A DNA stretch of 64,000 nucleotides from Paenibacillus caui (lineage in GTDB: Bacteria; Bacillota; Bacilli; Paenibacillales; Paenibacillaceae): NCBI RefSeq assembly GCF_019904135.1, contig NZ_JAIOGQ010000001.1, positions 62,001-126,000 of the forward strand. Direction: 5' to 3'. Below are positions 51,022 through 60,429 of the stretch, in pieces; the first letter of the stretch is position 1, and each line of letters starts with the position of its first letter. The notes beneath the pieces were generated by a model. That model did not search any database. It had not been told where the DNA came from and saw only the letters and a program-made list of their open reading frames with translations. The position numbers and the translations under genes are program-made.

Positions 51022-54000
51022 CTACTGCAGATAATTCAAATTATCAAGAACACGTTTCAGCATGATCGCGGCTTCCGCACGGGTTACCGTTCCTTTGGGA
51101 TTGAATGTCCCTGTGCTTGTGCCTTGAATAATACCGGCTTGAACCGCTTTAGCCACCGTCTGCTTGTCTCCGATGCTCTTGTTGTCCTTGAATCTGGATA
51201 GAATCTGAGTTGATGTGCTGTACAATGAAATGTCCTTCCCTGCTGCAGACATTGCCCTTACCATCATTAAAGCCATTTGTTCGCGTGTAATATTGCTTCC
51301 AGGTTTAAACGTGCCGTCTGTATTTCCTGTTACAATTCCGGCCTTCACTGCTGCCCCGATATAACCTGAAGCGCTCGAGCCAATGTAAACGTCGCTGAAG
51401 CGCACAGCACTGCCGGAGTCCGGAGTTAGGCCAAGCCCCCTGGAAATATACTCGGCAAATTCGGCTCGGGTAATGCTCAGCTTAGGTTGGAACATATTCA
51501 ATGACCGGTCGGAGACGATCAACTTATTGGCAAGCTCCGTAATGGCAGCACGCGCCCAATGATTGCTGATATCCGCATAACTTGCAAATCCCGCCGAAGG
51601 GCCGGCCACTGCTCCCCCTTCATTAAGCTTGCCGCTCAGAATGGTGTAAGACCCTGAAGTTTGAATATGGGTCGGGAAAAAGTAAGCTTTTCCGGCGGTA
51701 TTATCATATTTCGTCATGGAAGACTGTGCAGGATTCACCGTATTCGCTGTTCGAATATACAACGTTTGCCCGCTGATCCGAAGCGGCGTTGTGCCCGCAC
51801 CAATCACTGCCCCTACCGTGATATTGAGATCTACAGGGTCGACAAGCGGAATCGAGGTTACGCTCCCTTGACTCGTCGATACATTTAGTTTCTCTTTGGT
51901 TACTCTTTCCATCTGAATCCATAAATAGCCCGAAGAAAAGCCGGTGCCAAGCGTTTTTGTAATATCCGCAAACGGAATTTTGTTTAGGGGGACAACAACA
52001 AGCGCATCTCCCAAACGAACTCCAAAGGATAATGTTTTATCAGAAGAATAAGCATCGTATAAAGGTTGAATCGGAACGCCTACATAGGCTCCCTTATCTG
52101 CAAGCGGCACTTCAAACACCAGAGTGCGGCCGTTCGATGTTGCATTAGATCTAATATAGCTGAAACTGTCTTTTAGCTTGGTGCTATCAATCACATTCCT
52201 GTTAACTGTCTGTCCGCCTCTGGAACGGTCCAAAGTCGATGAATGGGTGCTTGAAACTCCTAGAACGTACCCTGATAGACCAAATAAGCTGCTGTCCAGC
52301 TGAGTCATATTGGCAGGCAGCGTTGTGCCAGTGTTCGATCCGCTTCCAGATGTGCCTGAAGGTGTCAAATTTTGAACCGGTGCATTGGTGAAGCCTTTGA
52401 TCGCATTCCCATTTTGATCATACAGAGAAGGGGAAGAACCAATCATAAAGGACAGCACCACGCTTTGTCCTGCAGTTACAGGGCTGGCAAGTTTTAATGT
52501 CACGCGATCAGTGCCTGCCGTTGCCGAAATGATATCCCTAGTTTGCTGATTCACTTTAAGGTAGAACAGTCCTGTAAACAGTGAACTGGAATTATAAACT
52601 AATGTGTTGTTGTACTGGATCGTCAGCGTATCCCCGTTTACGGTAATTGAATTCACTCCGTCAACGGCAGCAACAAGATTTACAGGGGCCAAATTGATAT
52701 AACCGGCCAAATTGCCATTCAGGTCCGTCAGTCCGCCTGTCCCGGAAACGTAGGATACCGTCACATTTTGCGACGTCGTAAATGAAGAAGCCAGTGTAAG
52801 GGTTACTTGGTTAGATGCAATAGCTACTGCAGTTACAAACACCGGACTGTTGTTGACAAGGACCGAATATTGGCTTTTGAGCGGTACATTAGATGTACTT
52901 AGCGCCTCATTATAGGTTAAAACAACTTTATTCCCCGATCCTCCCGCACCCGTAAACTCCGGAGCTTTGGTGTCGTTGTAGTTTCTTACGTAAAAGTCGC
53001 TGAAGCCTGAAATGTTCTGTCCCCGATAATCCTGCAACGGGTAGGAACCCGGAACATAGGATACCTTTACAGCCGATCCGTTGGATACGGCTCTTGACAA
53101 AAACAGGGTAACCGCCGATCCGTTTTGATAAATACTGATGATTCCTACCGAAACGCCATCCTCGGTAACTGAAAATTGATTATAAGCATAGTTGGATACA
53201 CTCTTCAGACTATCCTGGAAAAAGAGCGACACCGAATTGCCGGACACATACCCGCTTTGAGGCCTTGGCATTACGGAAACAACCCCGTTAGTGACATCGC
53301 GGTTGGTCAGGGAAGCGGTCGCGTTATGCGCATTGTCCTCGATCGGGCGAAGGCTGCTGCTGTAATAGCTTATTTTCACTACCTGACCTACAGCAACACC
53401 TGTCTCCAAAGTAATATACACACTGTCCCCGGAAACATAGGCATTGCTCAGCCTGCGTGTTTCTCCATTAACGGTTACGGCAAAGCTGGAGGTCAATAAA
53501 TTAACACTCGCGTTAAGCGCCTTATCATACTGCAAACGAATCACGGAGTTAGTATACATTTGTGCGTTCTGAAGTACCGGAGGCGTCTTGTCGAGCACTA
53601 CTGTTGTAAAGCTCCAGCTGGAAGCCCCGCTTAGTCCTGAAAAAGCCGCATTTGTAGCCGCATCCAGAATCGCACCATTATCGATATTCACGTAATAAGT
53701 TGCTCCATTATCCAGTGCCTGGACCGGCGTTATCGTGAGCCTATTACCGCTGATCGAAATCGCAGCAGCCGGAATTGCGGTTGCTCCCGATTTTCGGAGA
53801 GTTATTCCATTCGTACCATTGGCAAAGCTTCCAGCTCCTCCGTTGGATTTGATATTTCGATTAAAAGTTGCAGTTGGTACTATGTTCAATCCAACGTTCG
53901 TACTACGGTCAACAGGAGACAAGCTATCGATCGACAATTGAGTCGGCGCAGCGGTGCCCGTTTTGAAATTCCAGCTATAGTCAGCTGTTTTCGGATAGGA

Positions 54001-55023
54001 GTTGCTATCCGTATCCTTAAATGCTCCCTGGTGAATAGTAACTGTGTATGCCGTTCCCGCTATTAAAGCTGAGGTCAGCTTAACCGTTATTTTGCTGGTC
54101 CCGCCGCCACTGACATCCGAAGAAGTAACCGAAATGCGGTTTGTTTCTGTTCCGTCTTCCTTTCTCACGCTGATAAAACCGTTATCCGGATACACCGGAC
54201 GGCTGAAATTGAGCAGCAGCTTGTCGGTCGGCGCTTCATTCTGGCCGCCCGAAGCAGGCGCTGTGCTTTGGAGAGCCACTTCATCACCAACAATGTTGAA
54301 AAACCAGGTCTGAGCGCTGGATATTCCGGCATACGGCAGATCATCATCGTTTAGGAAAGCTCCCTGGTCGATCAGCACATAATATCTTTCTCCTCGAGCC
54401 AAGTTTGAAACATTTAACGTTACCGTATTATTGCTGTCCAACACTACATCTTTAGCTGCGTATGTAGCTACGGCTTCATTTGTGGACGCCTTTTTAATAT
54501 AAATATGACCACTTGCCGACTGATTTACTTTCTGGTTAAACGTCAATTTCAGTTCTACAGAAGTATCTGTAACTCTAGCTTCTTGCGTTGCAGTTGGCGC
54601 GGTGCTGCCATCGGTCAGAGTCTTAAAGCTCCAGTCAAAAGCTGGCACATCATTTCCGCTGCTGTCCACAAACACTCCCGCTGCTACCGATACTTTGTAC
54701 AACGTTCCTGGCGCCATATTATTAGTAGAAGAGGGAATGGTAATCTCTTGGGTTGCATTCAGACTTCCTACGGGTGATACCGTTATTCGTGCATACTCGT
54801 TATCTTGTTCATCCTTAATTACAATATCTCCGCTACCCGTCTTCACTTCAGCACTGAAAGTCATTTTTAATACCTTTGTATCAACCGGCACTCCCTTAGA
54901 TCCGTTTACCGGTAAAGTCGATTGAAGCGTTACGCTGCTGGTGCCGGCAGTGTATCCAATTCCAGCTCCAGCGAAAAGATTAAACATAAGCACAAGAACA
55001 AGCAATATCGGCCATTTTTTCAT
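51022..55023 (-). CDS. Large S-layer-associated protein: Ig-like repeats and three SLH domains
   Basis: This 1333-residue exported protein starts with a signal peptide (MKKWPILLVLVLMFNLFAGA). The middle has about eight Ig-like modules of Big_5 type (VTLQSTLPVNGSKGVPVDTK, ATFNRNIKSNGG) and SwmB-like type (LTYNEALSTSNVPLKSQYSV, VTVSYVSGTGGLTDLNGN). The tail carries three SLH domains, recognised by ITRAEFAEYISRGLGL, ITREQMALMMVRAM and VTRAEAAIMLKRVL, which bind pyruvylated wall polymer. GAGGGAG lies 8 nt before the ATG at 55023; an upstream 31-codon extension lacks support. Probably an adhesin or wall-bound structural protein. It faces metK downstream-to-upstream with a terminator between. Confidence 0.88.
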   Translation of the reverse strand: MKKWPILLVLVLMFNLFAGAGIGYTAGTSSVTLQSTLPVNGSKGVPVDTKVLKMTFSAEVKTGSGDIVIKDEQDNEYARITVSPVGSLNATQEITIPSSTNNMAPGTLYKVSVAAGVFVDSSGNDVPAFDWSFKTLTDGSTAPTATQEARVTDTSVELKLTFNQKVNQSASGHIYIKKASTNEAVATYAAKDVVLDSNNTVTLNVSNLARGERYYVLIDQGAFLNDDDLPYAGISSAQTWFFNIVGDEVALQSTAPASGGQNEAPTDKLLLNFSRPVYPDNGFISVRKEDGTETNRISVTSSDVSGGGTSKITVKLTSALIAGTAYTVTIHQGAFKDTDSNSYPKTADYSWNFKTGTAAPTQLSIDSLSPVDRSTNVGLNIVPTATFNRNIKSNGGAGSFANGTNGITLRKSGATAIPAAAISISGNRLTITPVQALDNGATYYVNIDNGAILDAATNAAFSGLSGASSWSFTTVVLDKTPPVLQNAQMYTNSVIRLQYDKALNASVNLLTSSFAVTVNGETRRLSNAYVSGDSVYITLETGVAVGQVVKISYYSSSLRPIEDNAHNATASLTNRDVTNGVVSVMPRPQSGYVSGNSVSLFFQDSLKSVSNYAYNQFSVTEDGVSVGIISIYQNGSAVTLFLSRAVSNGSAVKVSYVPGSYPLQDYRGQNISGFSDFYVRNYNDTKAPEFTGAGGSGNKVVLTYNEALSTSNVPLKSQYSVLVNNSPVFVTAVAIASNQVTLTLASSFTTSQNVTVSYVSGTGGLTDLNGNLAGYINLAPVNLVAAVDGVNSITVNGDTLTIQYNNTLVYNSSSLFTGLFYLKVNQQTRDIISATAGTDRVTLKLASPVTAGQSVVLSFMIGSSPSLYDQNGNAIKGFTNAPVQNLTPSGTSGSGSNTGTTLPANMTQLDSSLFGLSGYVLGVSSTHSSTLDRSRGGQTVNRNVIDSTKLKDSFSYIRSNATSNGRTLVFEVPLADKGAYVGVPIQPLYDAYSSDKTLSFGVRLGDALVVVPLNKIPFADITKTLGTGFSSGYLWIQMERVTKEKLNVSTSQGSVTSIPLVDPVDLNITVGAVIGAGTTPLRISGQTLYIRTANTVNPAQSSMTKYDNTAGKAYFFPTHIQTSGSYTILSGKLNEGGAVAGPSAGFASYADISNHWARAAITELANKLIVSDRSLNMFQPKLSITRAEFAEYISRGLGLTPDSGSAVRFSDVYIGSSASGYIGAAVKAGIVTGNTDGTFKPGSNITREQMALMMVRAMSAAGKDISLYSTSTQILSRFKDNKSIGDKQTVAKAVQAGIIQGTSTGTFNPKGTVTRAEAAIMLKRVLDNLNYLQ

Positions 55024-55162
55024 ATTATTTTCTCCCTCTCTCCTTGATTGCAGCCCTACTATGTAAAAATGCCATGAGCAGGCACTTAAGCGCATACTTA
55101 TCTCTTTTGTCGGCATAAATCGCCATAAACTTTAGGGAATTGGATTTTTCAACCATACCATT

Positions 55163-55210
55163 AAAAAAAGAACAGATACTTCCCTTCAAAATCAGGAATG
55201 TATCTGTTCT
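55163..55210 (-). terminator. metK terminator
   Basis: On the minus strand GAACAGATAC and GTATCTGTTC enclose a 20-nt loop, then seven T. It is 32 nt beyond the metK stop. Confidence 0.9.
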
Positions 55211-55241
55211 TCAGATCACGAGTCATATATAAATTTTCAGC

Positions 55242-56444
55242 TTATAATCCTGCTTGCTCTCTAAGAGCGTCAGCTTTGTCGACGCGTTCCCATGGCAGAT
55301 CGACGTCGGTACGGCCGAAATGACCGTAAGCAGCCGTCTGACGGTAAATCGGACGACGCAGATCCAGCATACGGATAATTCCAGCAGGACGCAGGTCAAA
55401 GTTGCTGCGAACAAGCTCAACCAGCTTCTCTTCCGCAATTTTGCCGGTGCCATAAGTATCAACATTGATGGAAACAGGGTTGGCTACGCCAATCGCATAT
55501 GCTAATTGAATTTCTACTTTGTCAGCGAGGCCTGCCGCTACCAGGTTCTTCGCTACATAGCGAGCCGCGTAAGCAGCGGAACGGTCAACCTTGGTCGGAT
55601 CCTTGCCGGAGAAAGCACCGCCGCCATGGCGTGCATATCCACCGTAGGTATCCACGATGATCTTACGGCCTGTAAGGCCTGCATCCCCTTGAGGTCCGCC
55701 AATAACGAAGCGTCCAGTAGGATTAATGAAATATTTGGTTTCGCCATCCAGCAATTCAGCCGGTACAACAGGAAGAATCACTTGTTCCTTAATATCAGCC
55801 TGGATTTGCTCAAGTGTGATATCTTCAGCATGCTGAGTGGACACTACAATGGTATCTACACGTTTTGGTTTGCCGTCTACATACTCGATCGTTACTTGTG
55901 TCTTTCCGTCCGGACGCAGGTAATCAAGCGTACCATCCTTGCGCACCTCTGACAAGCGGCGTGCAATACGGTGGGACAAAGCGATCGGCAGCGGCATAAG
56001 CTCTGGCGTTTCATTCGTCGCAAAACCGAACATCAGGCCTTGGTCGCCGGCGCCAATATTGGCAGTTTCTTCAGCTACCTGCGCAGGATCGCGATCTTCC
56101 AGGGCAGCATTCACGCCTTGGGCGATATCTGCAGATTGCTCGTTCAAAGACGTAAGCACAGCGCATGTATTGAAGTCAAAGCCGTATTTGGCACGGGTAT
56201 ATCCGATTTCCTTAATTGTATTACGTACGATCGATGGAATATCCACATACTCCGATTTCGTACTGATCTCGCCAATAACCAGAACTAGGCCGGTTGCTAC
56301 GGAAACTTCGCAAGCTACACGCGCGTTTGGATCATTCGCCAGAAAAGCGTCGAGAACCGCATCAGAGATTTGGTCGCAAATTTTATCCGGATGCCCTTCG
56401 GTAACGGACTCGGAAGTAAATAAATGTCGCCCTTTAATGGACAT
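55242..56444 (-). CDS. metK: S-adenosylmethionine synthetase
   Basis: Makes SAM from methionine and ATP. The 400 residues are the family length. Motifs are [20 protein letters not shown] (start), [20 protein letters not shown] (ATP loop), and [20 protein letters not shown] (P-loop-like signature). A strong promoter lies 105-135 nt upstream, and a terminator hairpin stands between it and the gene, suggesting transcription attenuation. The usual SAM-I (S-box) leader of Bacillales was not found. Confidence 0.98.
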   Translation of the reverse strand: MSIKGRHLFTSESVTEGHPDKICDQISDAVLDAFLANDPNARVACEVSVATGLVLVIGEISTKSEYVDIPSIVRNTIKEIGYTRAKYGFDFNTCAVLTSLNEQSADIAQGVNAALEDRDPAQVAEETANIGAGDQGLMFGFATNETPELMPLPIALSHRIARRLSEVRKDGTLDYLRPDGKTQVTIEYVDGKPKRVDTIVVSTQHAEDITLEQIQADIKEQVILPVVPAELLDGETKYFINPTGRFVIGGPQGDAGLTGRKIIVDTYGGYARHGGGAFSGKDPTKVDRSAAYAARYVAKNLVAAGLADKVEIQLAYAIGVANPVSINVDTYGTGKIAEEKLVELVRSNFDLRPAGIIRMLDLRRPIYRQTAAYGHFGRTDVDLPWERVDKADALREQAGL

Positions 56445-56497
56445 GAATTCTCAACCCCCCATATGGATAGTATGGCATAAGCCTCACGATCCTACAC

Positions 56498-56529
56498 AAA
56501 AAATGAACCTTTTCCGACGGGAAAAGGTT
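56498..56529 (-). terminator. Terminator hairpin inside the metK leader (possible attenuator)
   Basis: On the minus strand AACCTTTTCC, loop CGTC, GGAAAAGGTT, then CATTTTTT. It stands between the promoter and the gene, 54 nt before the metK ATG. It is flanked by two copies of GTGAGGCTT (56537-56545 and 56479-56487), which could serve an alternative fold. Confidence 0.6.
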
Positions 56530-56550
56530 GATGTACAAGCCTCACAGGTC

Positions 56551-56579
56551 ATATTATCTTATTTAAAATCCCCTGTCAA
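56551..56579 (-). promoter_or_regulatory. Strong sigma-A promoter of metK
   Basis: On the minus strand TTGACA (56574-56579), 17-nt spacer and TAATAT (56551-56556). The leader RNA would be about 100 nt. Confidence 0.8.
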
Positions 56580-56642
56580 TCAAGGGATTCAGGGAATAAG
56601 GCCAAAATTAATCGAATTTCGTCTCTTTTGGCAGCTGCTTTA

Positions 56643-56912
56643 TTAAAGAAGGCTCTGTTTCTCCGCCTGCGCTACCAGACGTTTTGTTATTTCCCCGCCA
56701 ACCGAACCGTTCTCTCTTGAAGTCAAATGTCCCCAACTGCTTGTATACGATCCTGAAGAACCTGTACCGAGTTCACCTGCAAACTCCGTATCGCCAAAAC
56801 CGCTGCTTGCCCCATATCCAACAGGCAATCCGAATTCGGCTGCAATCTCGTACTTCATTTGCTGAATAGCTTCTCTAGATTCCGGGATAAGTTTACGATT
56901 ATTTCGTGGCAT
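56643..56912 (-). CDS. Alpha/beta-type small acid-soluble spore protein
   Basis: This 89-residue spore protein coats DNA in the dormant spore and is degraded at germination. The family halves are clear: [20 protein letters not shown], with the GPR cleavage region KYEIAAEFG, and [21 protein letters not shown] Gly/Ser-rich insert links them. GGAGGTG lies 7 nt before the ATG at 56912; an upstream 11-codon extension is not used. Forespore (sigma-G) control is expected, though no such promoter was identified. It shows that the organism forms endospores. Confidence 0.93.
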   Translation of the reverse strand: MPRNNRKLIPESREAIQQMKYEIAAEFGLPVGYGASSGFGDTEFAGELGTGSSGSYTSSWGHLTSRENGSVGGEITKRLVAQAEKQSLL

Positions 56913-57095
56913 TGTGATGCACCTCCTGATGATTTGATTCAGCATCAGTAGTATGCCGCTTCATTTAACCGTTACTCGTATAAATCAATGCTAATTGGGG
57001 AAAAACATACCTGGCGTACCGATACCATCAAAGCGGCCAGTCCCTTTACTTCCAGAACGTAATAGCTGGTTTACAGTAGTAACCCTGCTGCAGTT

Positions 57096-57608
57096 CTACT
57101 TTTCGATTCGGTAACCGCCTCGCACCATAACGGTAAGATTATTCTTATTGCCGTCCTCAACCATTATACCGCGTCCTTCTCTGGGAAAAGACAGCAAATG
57201 GTTGTTGCCCACCGGCTTGCCGTTCAATATATCAAGGCCGTCTGTCAGATCAGCCACTCCATTGGAATCCGAACTGTAGACCACCCCTTTACCTACCCGA
57301 ACGATAAACTCGGCTCCGGCTGCTGCCATTAGCTTCTCACCTGGTTTCACCGTGACCACTTCAACTTTATTATTTGAAGGGACCGTGGCCTCTTCTGGCG
57401 ATGAACTCGTTGGTGGTGTAGCCTTTGCTCCGCCCAATGCTTGCTGAATCTGCTGATCTACGTAGCTCTTCGTTACAACAGGATCATCCGCCGACCCGGG
57501 TTGAGAAGTCACACCTGCGCCTTCAGCGCTTTTATTCAACAGCGATCCGGCCCACAGGCCGCCGCCGACCAGCACCGCCGCTATTGCTATTTTCCATGTT
57601 CGGTTCAT
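57096..57608 (-). CDS. Exported protein of unknown function
   Basis: A 170-residue protein with an N-terminal signal or anchor (WKIAIAAVLVGGGLWAGSLL). A short coiled stretch VTKSYVDQQIQQALGGAKA and a Pro/Ser/Thr spacer follow. A compact C-terminal domain begins VEVVTVKPGEKLMAAAGAEF and includes VGKGVVYSSDSNGVADLTDG and NLTVMVRGGYRIE. The VxPGExLxAxxGxEFIxRxG pattern looks like a conserved wall or surface module, but I do not recognise it. It has AGGAGG before the ATG and lies alone between the SASP gene and the 847-residue gene. Confidence 0.7.
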   Translation of the reverse strand: MNRTWKIAIAAVLVGGGLWAGSLLNKSAEGAGVTSQPGSADDPVVTKSYVDQQIQQALGGAKATPPTSSSPEEATVPSNNKVEVVTVKPGEKLMAAAGAEFIVRVGKGVVYSSDSNGVADLTDGLDILNGKPVGNNHLLSFPREGRGIMVEDGNKNNLTVMVRGGYRIEK

Positions 57609-57699
57609 AAATGATCCTCCTTGAATGCAACAAGTTCTGTGAACGCTATGAACTCTAGTTAAATCATATGATAGAGGGTTTAATAGAGAGAAACAAGCG

Positions 57700-57724
57700 A
57701 AAAATCCCCTAAACAGGGGATTTT
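57700..57724 (-). terminator. Terminator of the 847-residue protein gene
   Basis: On the minus strand AAAATCCCCT, loop GTTT, AGGGGATTTT then TCG. The stem is perfect. Confidence 0.85.
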
Positions 57725-57731
57725 AGGATCT

Positions 57732-60275
57732 TTACGGTTTTTGCTCCTCTTTATCTTCAACTAGCAGGCTGGTGTTGTAATATAATACTTGACTGGCCAA
57801 TTTTGCATTCGCGCCCTGGAAGCGGTCGTATACTGTTAGGATGTAGCTTCCGCTTGTCATCTTCTCAAATATTGGATCATCAATACTAAAGCTAAAACTT
57901 CCATTGCCTGGTTTAAGATCGCTGTCAGGTGAAATTTCCTTCTCAAAAATATGTCCATTGTAATCATGCAATTCGATCACATATTTATGATTAAATTCAC
58001 CGGTCAAATAGGACTGGTTTCTTTGCAAATTATAATTGAGGTTCACCCGTACGGATGACGAACCGTTAAGATAAGCATTTACATTGCTGATTCCAAGTGT
58101 ATATGGAGTTATATTCATTTCTGTAAGCCATCCACTTACCCCCGGCTGTTTCACATCAAGTGCCATTGAAGCTGCATTGATATATCCCGTCGATTCGCCT
58201 TTAATTGGTGTCAATTTGTTATCTGCTATTCCTTCACCGATGATAAGCTTCAAGTCGTTGATTGACTGCGCCTTTGGCAGCTTGGACCATAGAATGACCA
58301 ATCCGCTCTCTTGTGAAGGCACTGCCGTATCTGCCTGAATCGTATTAGCTTGGTAAATCTGTCCGCCTACACTTTGATAATATCCAACGAGTTGAGAAAG
58401 ATCGATTTGATGATTCTCAAGATTTTTCACTTCCAGCTCGGTATACAGAATATCAGAAGAAGAACCGGAATACACCATCGATTTCAGTTCCTTGATTCGT
58501 TGATTATGGCCGGAATCCTTCAGTTCGTAAGCCGAACCTTTTTCTATAGATGGAAGTTCGGGGAGACTGCCTAAGTTCGTAAATCTGAACCATTCTGAGC
58601 TGCCCTCACCGATTTTTTCCATTAAGGCAATTTGAAGCTGTGTAATATCCAGATATGCTGGAAGTTTGGTTACGATATAGAGGTCTGTGCTCATACCGGT
58701 TCCCAATAGCTTAGTATTATTCATGTTGATCAGTTTAACATCGGTATCAAGATTAACCGAATCTACTTTGTATTGGCCAGACAATTCAGGAAGAGCCATA
58801 GTTTTGTTAGAGAGATTCTCAATTGTCACTTTGGCACTGACCAAATTCCCATCACTCCAAGGTAACCTTTGAATAGACGATAGAGTGAGACCTACCGATC
58901 CATTATTGGTCTGCATAAATTGTTCTTTGCCCAGCGTATTCTGCATCTGCGCAGCTTCTGGAAGCGCAAAGATTCCAATTGGATAGCTAAATCCTGGATT
59001 CGATGGTGTGGTTCCATTTGGATCCGAAGCTGCTTGCTTAGGAGCATTCACGAACAGCTGTAAATTCTGTCTTGCTACATCCGTTTTCAATGTTATGTTC
59101 AGCTTGATGCTCTTCTGTTCCTGTGGTCCTAGTGTCAAGTTGTCCAAGGCGGTAGTTGACACCGGTACGGAATAGCCATTTGAACTATGAAGAACAAATT
59201 CGTATTTTGGAACGGTAATGGTTTGATTTCCCTTATTGCTAAAAGAGAGTTGAACAGACAAATCACTTTCGCCATAACTTTGATTGCTCCATGCTCCGGT
59301 CACACTTGCTGCAAGCTTGCCGTCACCAACAGCAATCAATTTTTCTGTATAGGGTTTTACAGCTACAGACTGATTCTTTGCCGCTCCCAGCTGCAGGGTA
59401 GATATTGGTAGACTTGATTTTGTTGTTTCGTCGTCCTGAATAATTTGCAGCTCCAGATTCTTCAAAACAACGGACTTGGGAATCGAAGCCATTAATTTCA
59501 GGATTTTGTTATCCTGCGGCTGAATTTTGTAATCTGCACTAGAGGAGTCTAGTGTCAACGGATAATTCGATCCGCTCGATGTCTTAATCACGAACTTGAG
59601 CTTTGGATCTTCAAATAACTTGTAGCCAATATTCTGAACGTTAAGATCTATACCAACATAATTGTAATCCCCTGACAGAAACGAAGTTACCTGATTGACT
59701 TTCAGTTTAACCGGCGTCTCATTGATGCGAAGTGTCTTCGAATAATGAGCTGGAGTAGAGACCATATAAGAAGCCGGGATTTTGAATTGTCCGAGCTTGT
59801 TTTCATAATTAGGTTTGCTGAAATCCCACTTCACGACTTCAAAAGCCAGATCACTTGGTTTAAGATGCTTCGCAATTTTCACAACATAAGTTAATGTTAG
59901 TGAGGATCCTGGCGCCACAGATTTTTTTTCTTTGTCGCCCGAGATGAGAACCGCGCTATAAACCGTTCCGCTTGTCGTTCTGACCTTAGTCCAATAATCA
60001 AGAAGATTCAGGCTTGTATTATCCCCGTTAGTAATTGTTAACGTATAAGTCAATACGTTAATGTCATTTTGTGTTAACACATTAACATCCGTGAGCCTCA
60101 TACTGCTTCTCGATGTTAATTTTACAGACGGTAAATTGTTTAGGGTATGTACAATGTTTTGGTTACTGGTCGGTTTAGATGCAGCCGTTGACTTATTAGT
60201 ACTTGCCGCCCCTACCGTATTACCTCCAAGCACTACGGCAGACAGCAAGACATAAGCTAACTTATTTGCTTTCAA
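57732..60275 (-). CDS. Large exported protein with repeated Ig-like modules, unknown
   Basis: An 847-residue protein with a signal peptide (KLAYVLLSAVVLGGNTVGAA). About five modules share a pattern of a beta-strand, an N-G/S-N turn and a short x-Pro/Leu strand: TYTLTITNGDNTSLNLLDYW, DLNVQNIGYKLFEDPKLKFV, QLSFSNKGNQTITVPKYEFV, KVTIENLSNKTMALPELSGQ and ELEVKNLENHQIDLSQLVGY. This looks like a chain of DUF4352-type immunoglobulin folds. No SLH domain, LPXTG motif or catalytic site is visible. Its place between S-layer-type genes suggests a surface role. No function can be given. Confidence 0.75.
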   Translation of the reverse strand: MKANKLAYVLLSAVVLGGNTVGAASTNKSTAASKPTSNQNIVHTLNNLPSVKLTSRSSMRLTDVNVLTQNDINVLTYTLTITNGDNTSLNLLDYWTKVRTTSGTVYSAVLISGDKEKKSVAPGSSLTLTYVVKIAKHLKPSDLAFEVVKWDFSKPNYENKLGQFKIPASYMVSTPAHYSKTLRINETPVKLKVNQVTSFLSGDYNYVGIDLNVQNIGYKLFEDPKLKFVIKTSSGSNYPLTLDSSSADYKIQPQDNKILKLMASIPKSVVLKNLELQIIQDDETTKSSLPISTLQLGAAKNQSVAVKPYTEKLIAVGDGKLAASVTGAWSNQSYGESDLSVQLSFSNKGNQTITVPKYEFVLHSSNGYSVPVSTTALDNLTLGPQEQKSIKLNITLKTDVARQNLQLFVNAPKQAASDPNGTTPSNPGFSYPIGIFALPEAAQMQNTLGKEQFMQTNNGSVGLTLSSIQRLPWSDGNLVSAKVTIENLSNKTMALPELSGQYKVDSVNLDTDVKLINMNNTKLLGTGMSTDLYIVTKLPAYLDITQLQIALMEKIGEGSSEWFRFTNLGSLPELPSIEKGSAYELKDSGHNQRIKELKSMVYSGSSSDILYTELEVKNLENHQIDLSQLVGYYQSVGGQIYQANTIQADTAVPSQESGLVILWSKLPKAQSINDLKLIIGEGIADNKLTPIKGESTGYINAASMALDVKQPGVSGWLTEMNITPYTLGISNVNAYLNGSSSVRVNLNYNLQRNQSYLTGEFNHKYVIELHDYNGHIFEKEISPDSDLKPGNGSFSFSIDDPIFEKMTSGSYILTVYDRFQGANAKLASQVLYYNTSLLVEDKEEQKP

Positions 60276-60383
60276 AACTTCCCCTCCTCATTTCGCATTC
60301 TATATATTTATTAACGTAAAAAATGGAAGAAAGTTTCGTTCAGCAATATAAAAATAAGTTGTTTTAATAGATGATATTCACGT

Positions 60384-60417
60384 AAAAAAAGAGGGCCACA
60401 TAATGTGGCCCTCTTTT
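60384..60417 (-). terminator. Terminator of the S-layer-type gene
   Basis: On the minus strand AAAAGAGGGCCACAT and ATGTGGCCCTCTTTTTTT form a 15-bp stem with a one-base bulge loop and a seven-T tail. Very strong, as expected for a highly transcribed gene. Confidence 0.93.
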
Positions 60418-60429
60418 ACTAACTAAATA

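Noticed and set aside
56445-56550. SAM-I riboswitch before metK
   Set aside because: Expected from relatives, but the conserved S-box sequence blocks are not present.
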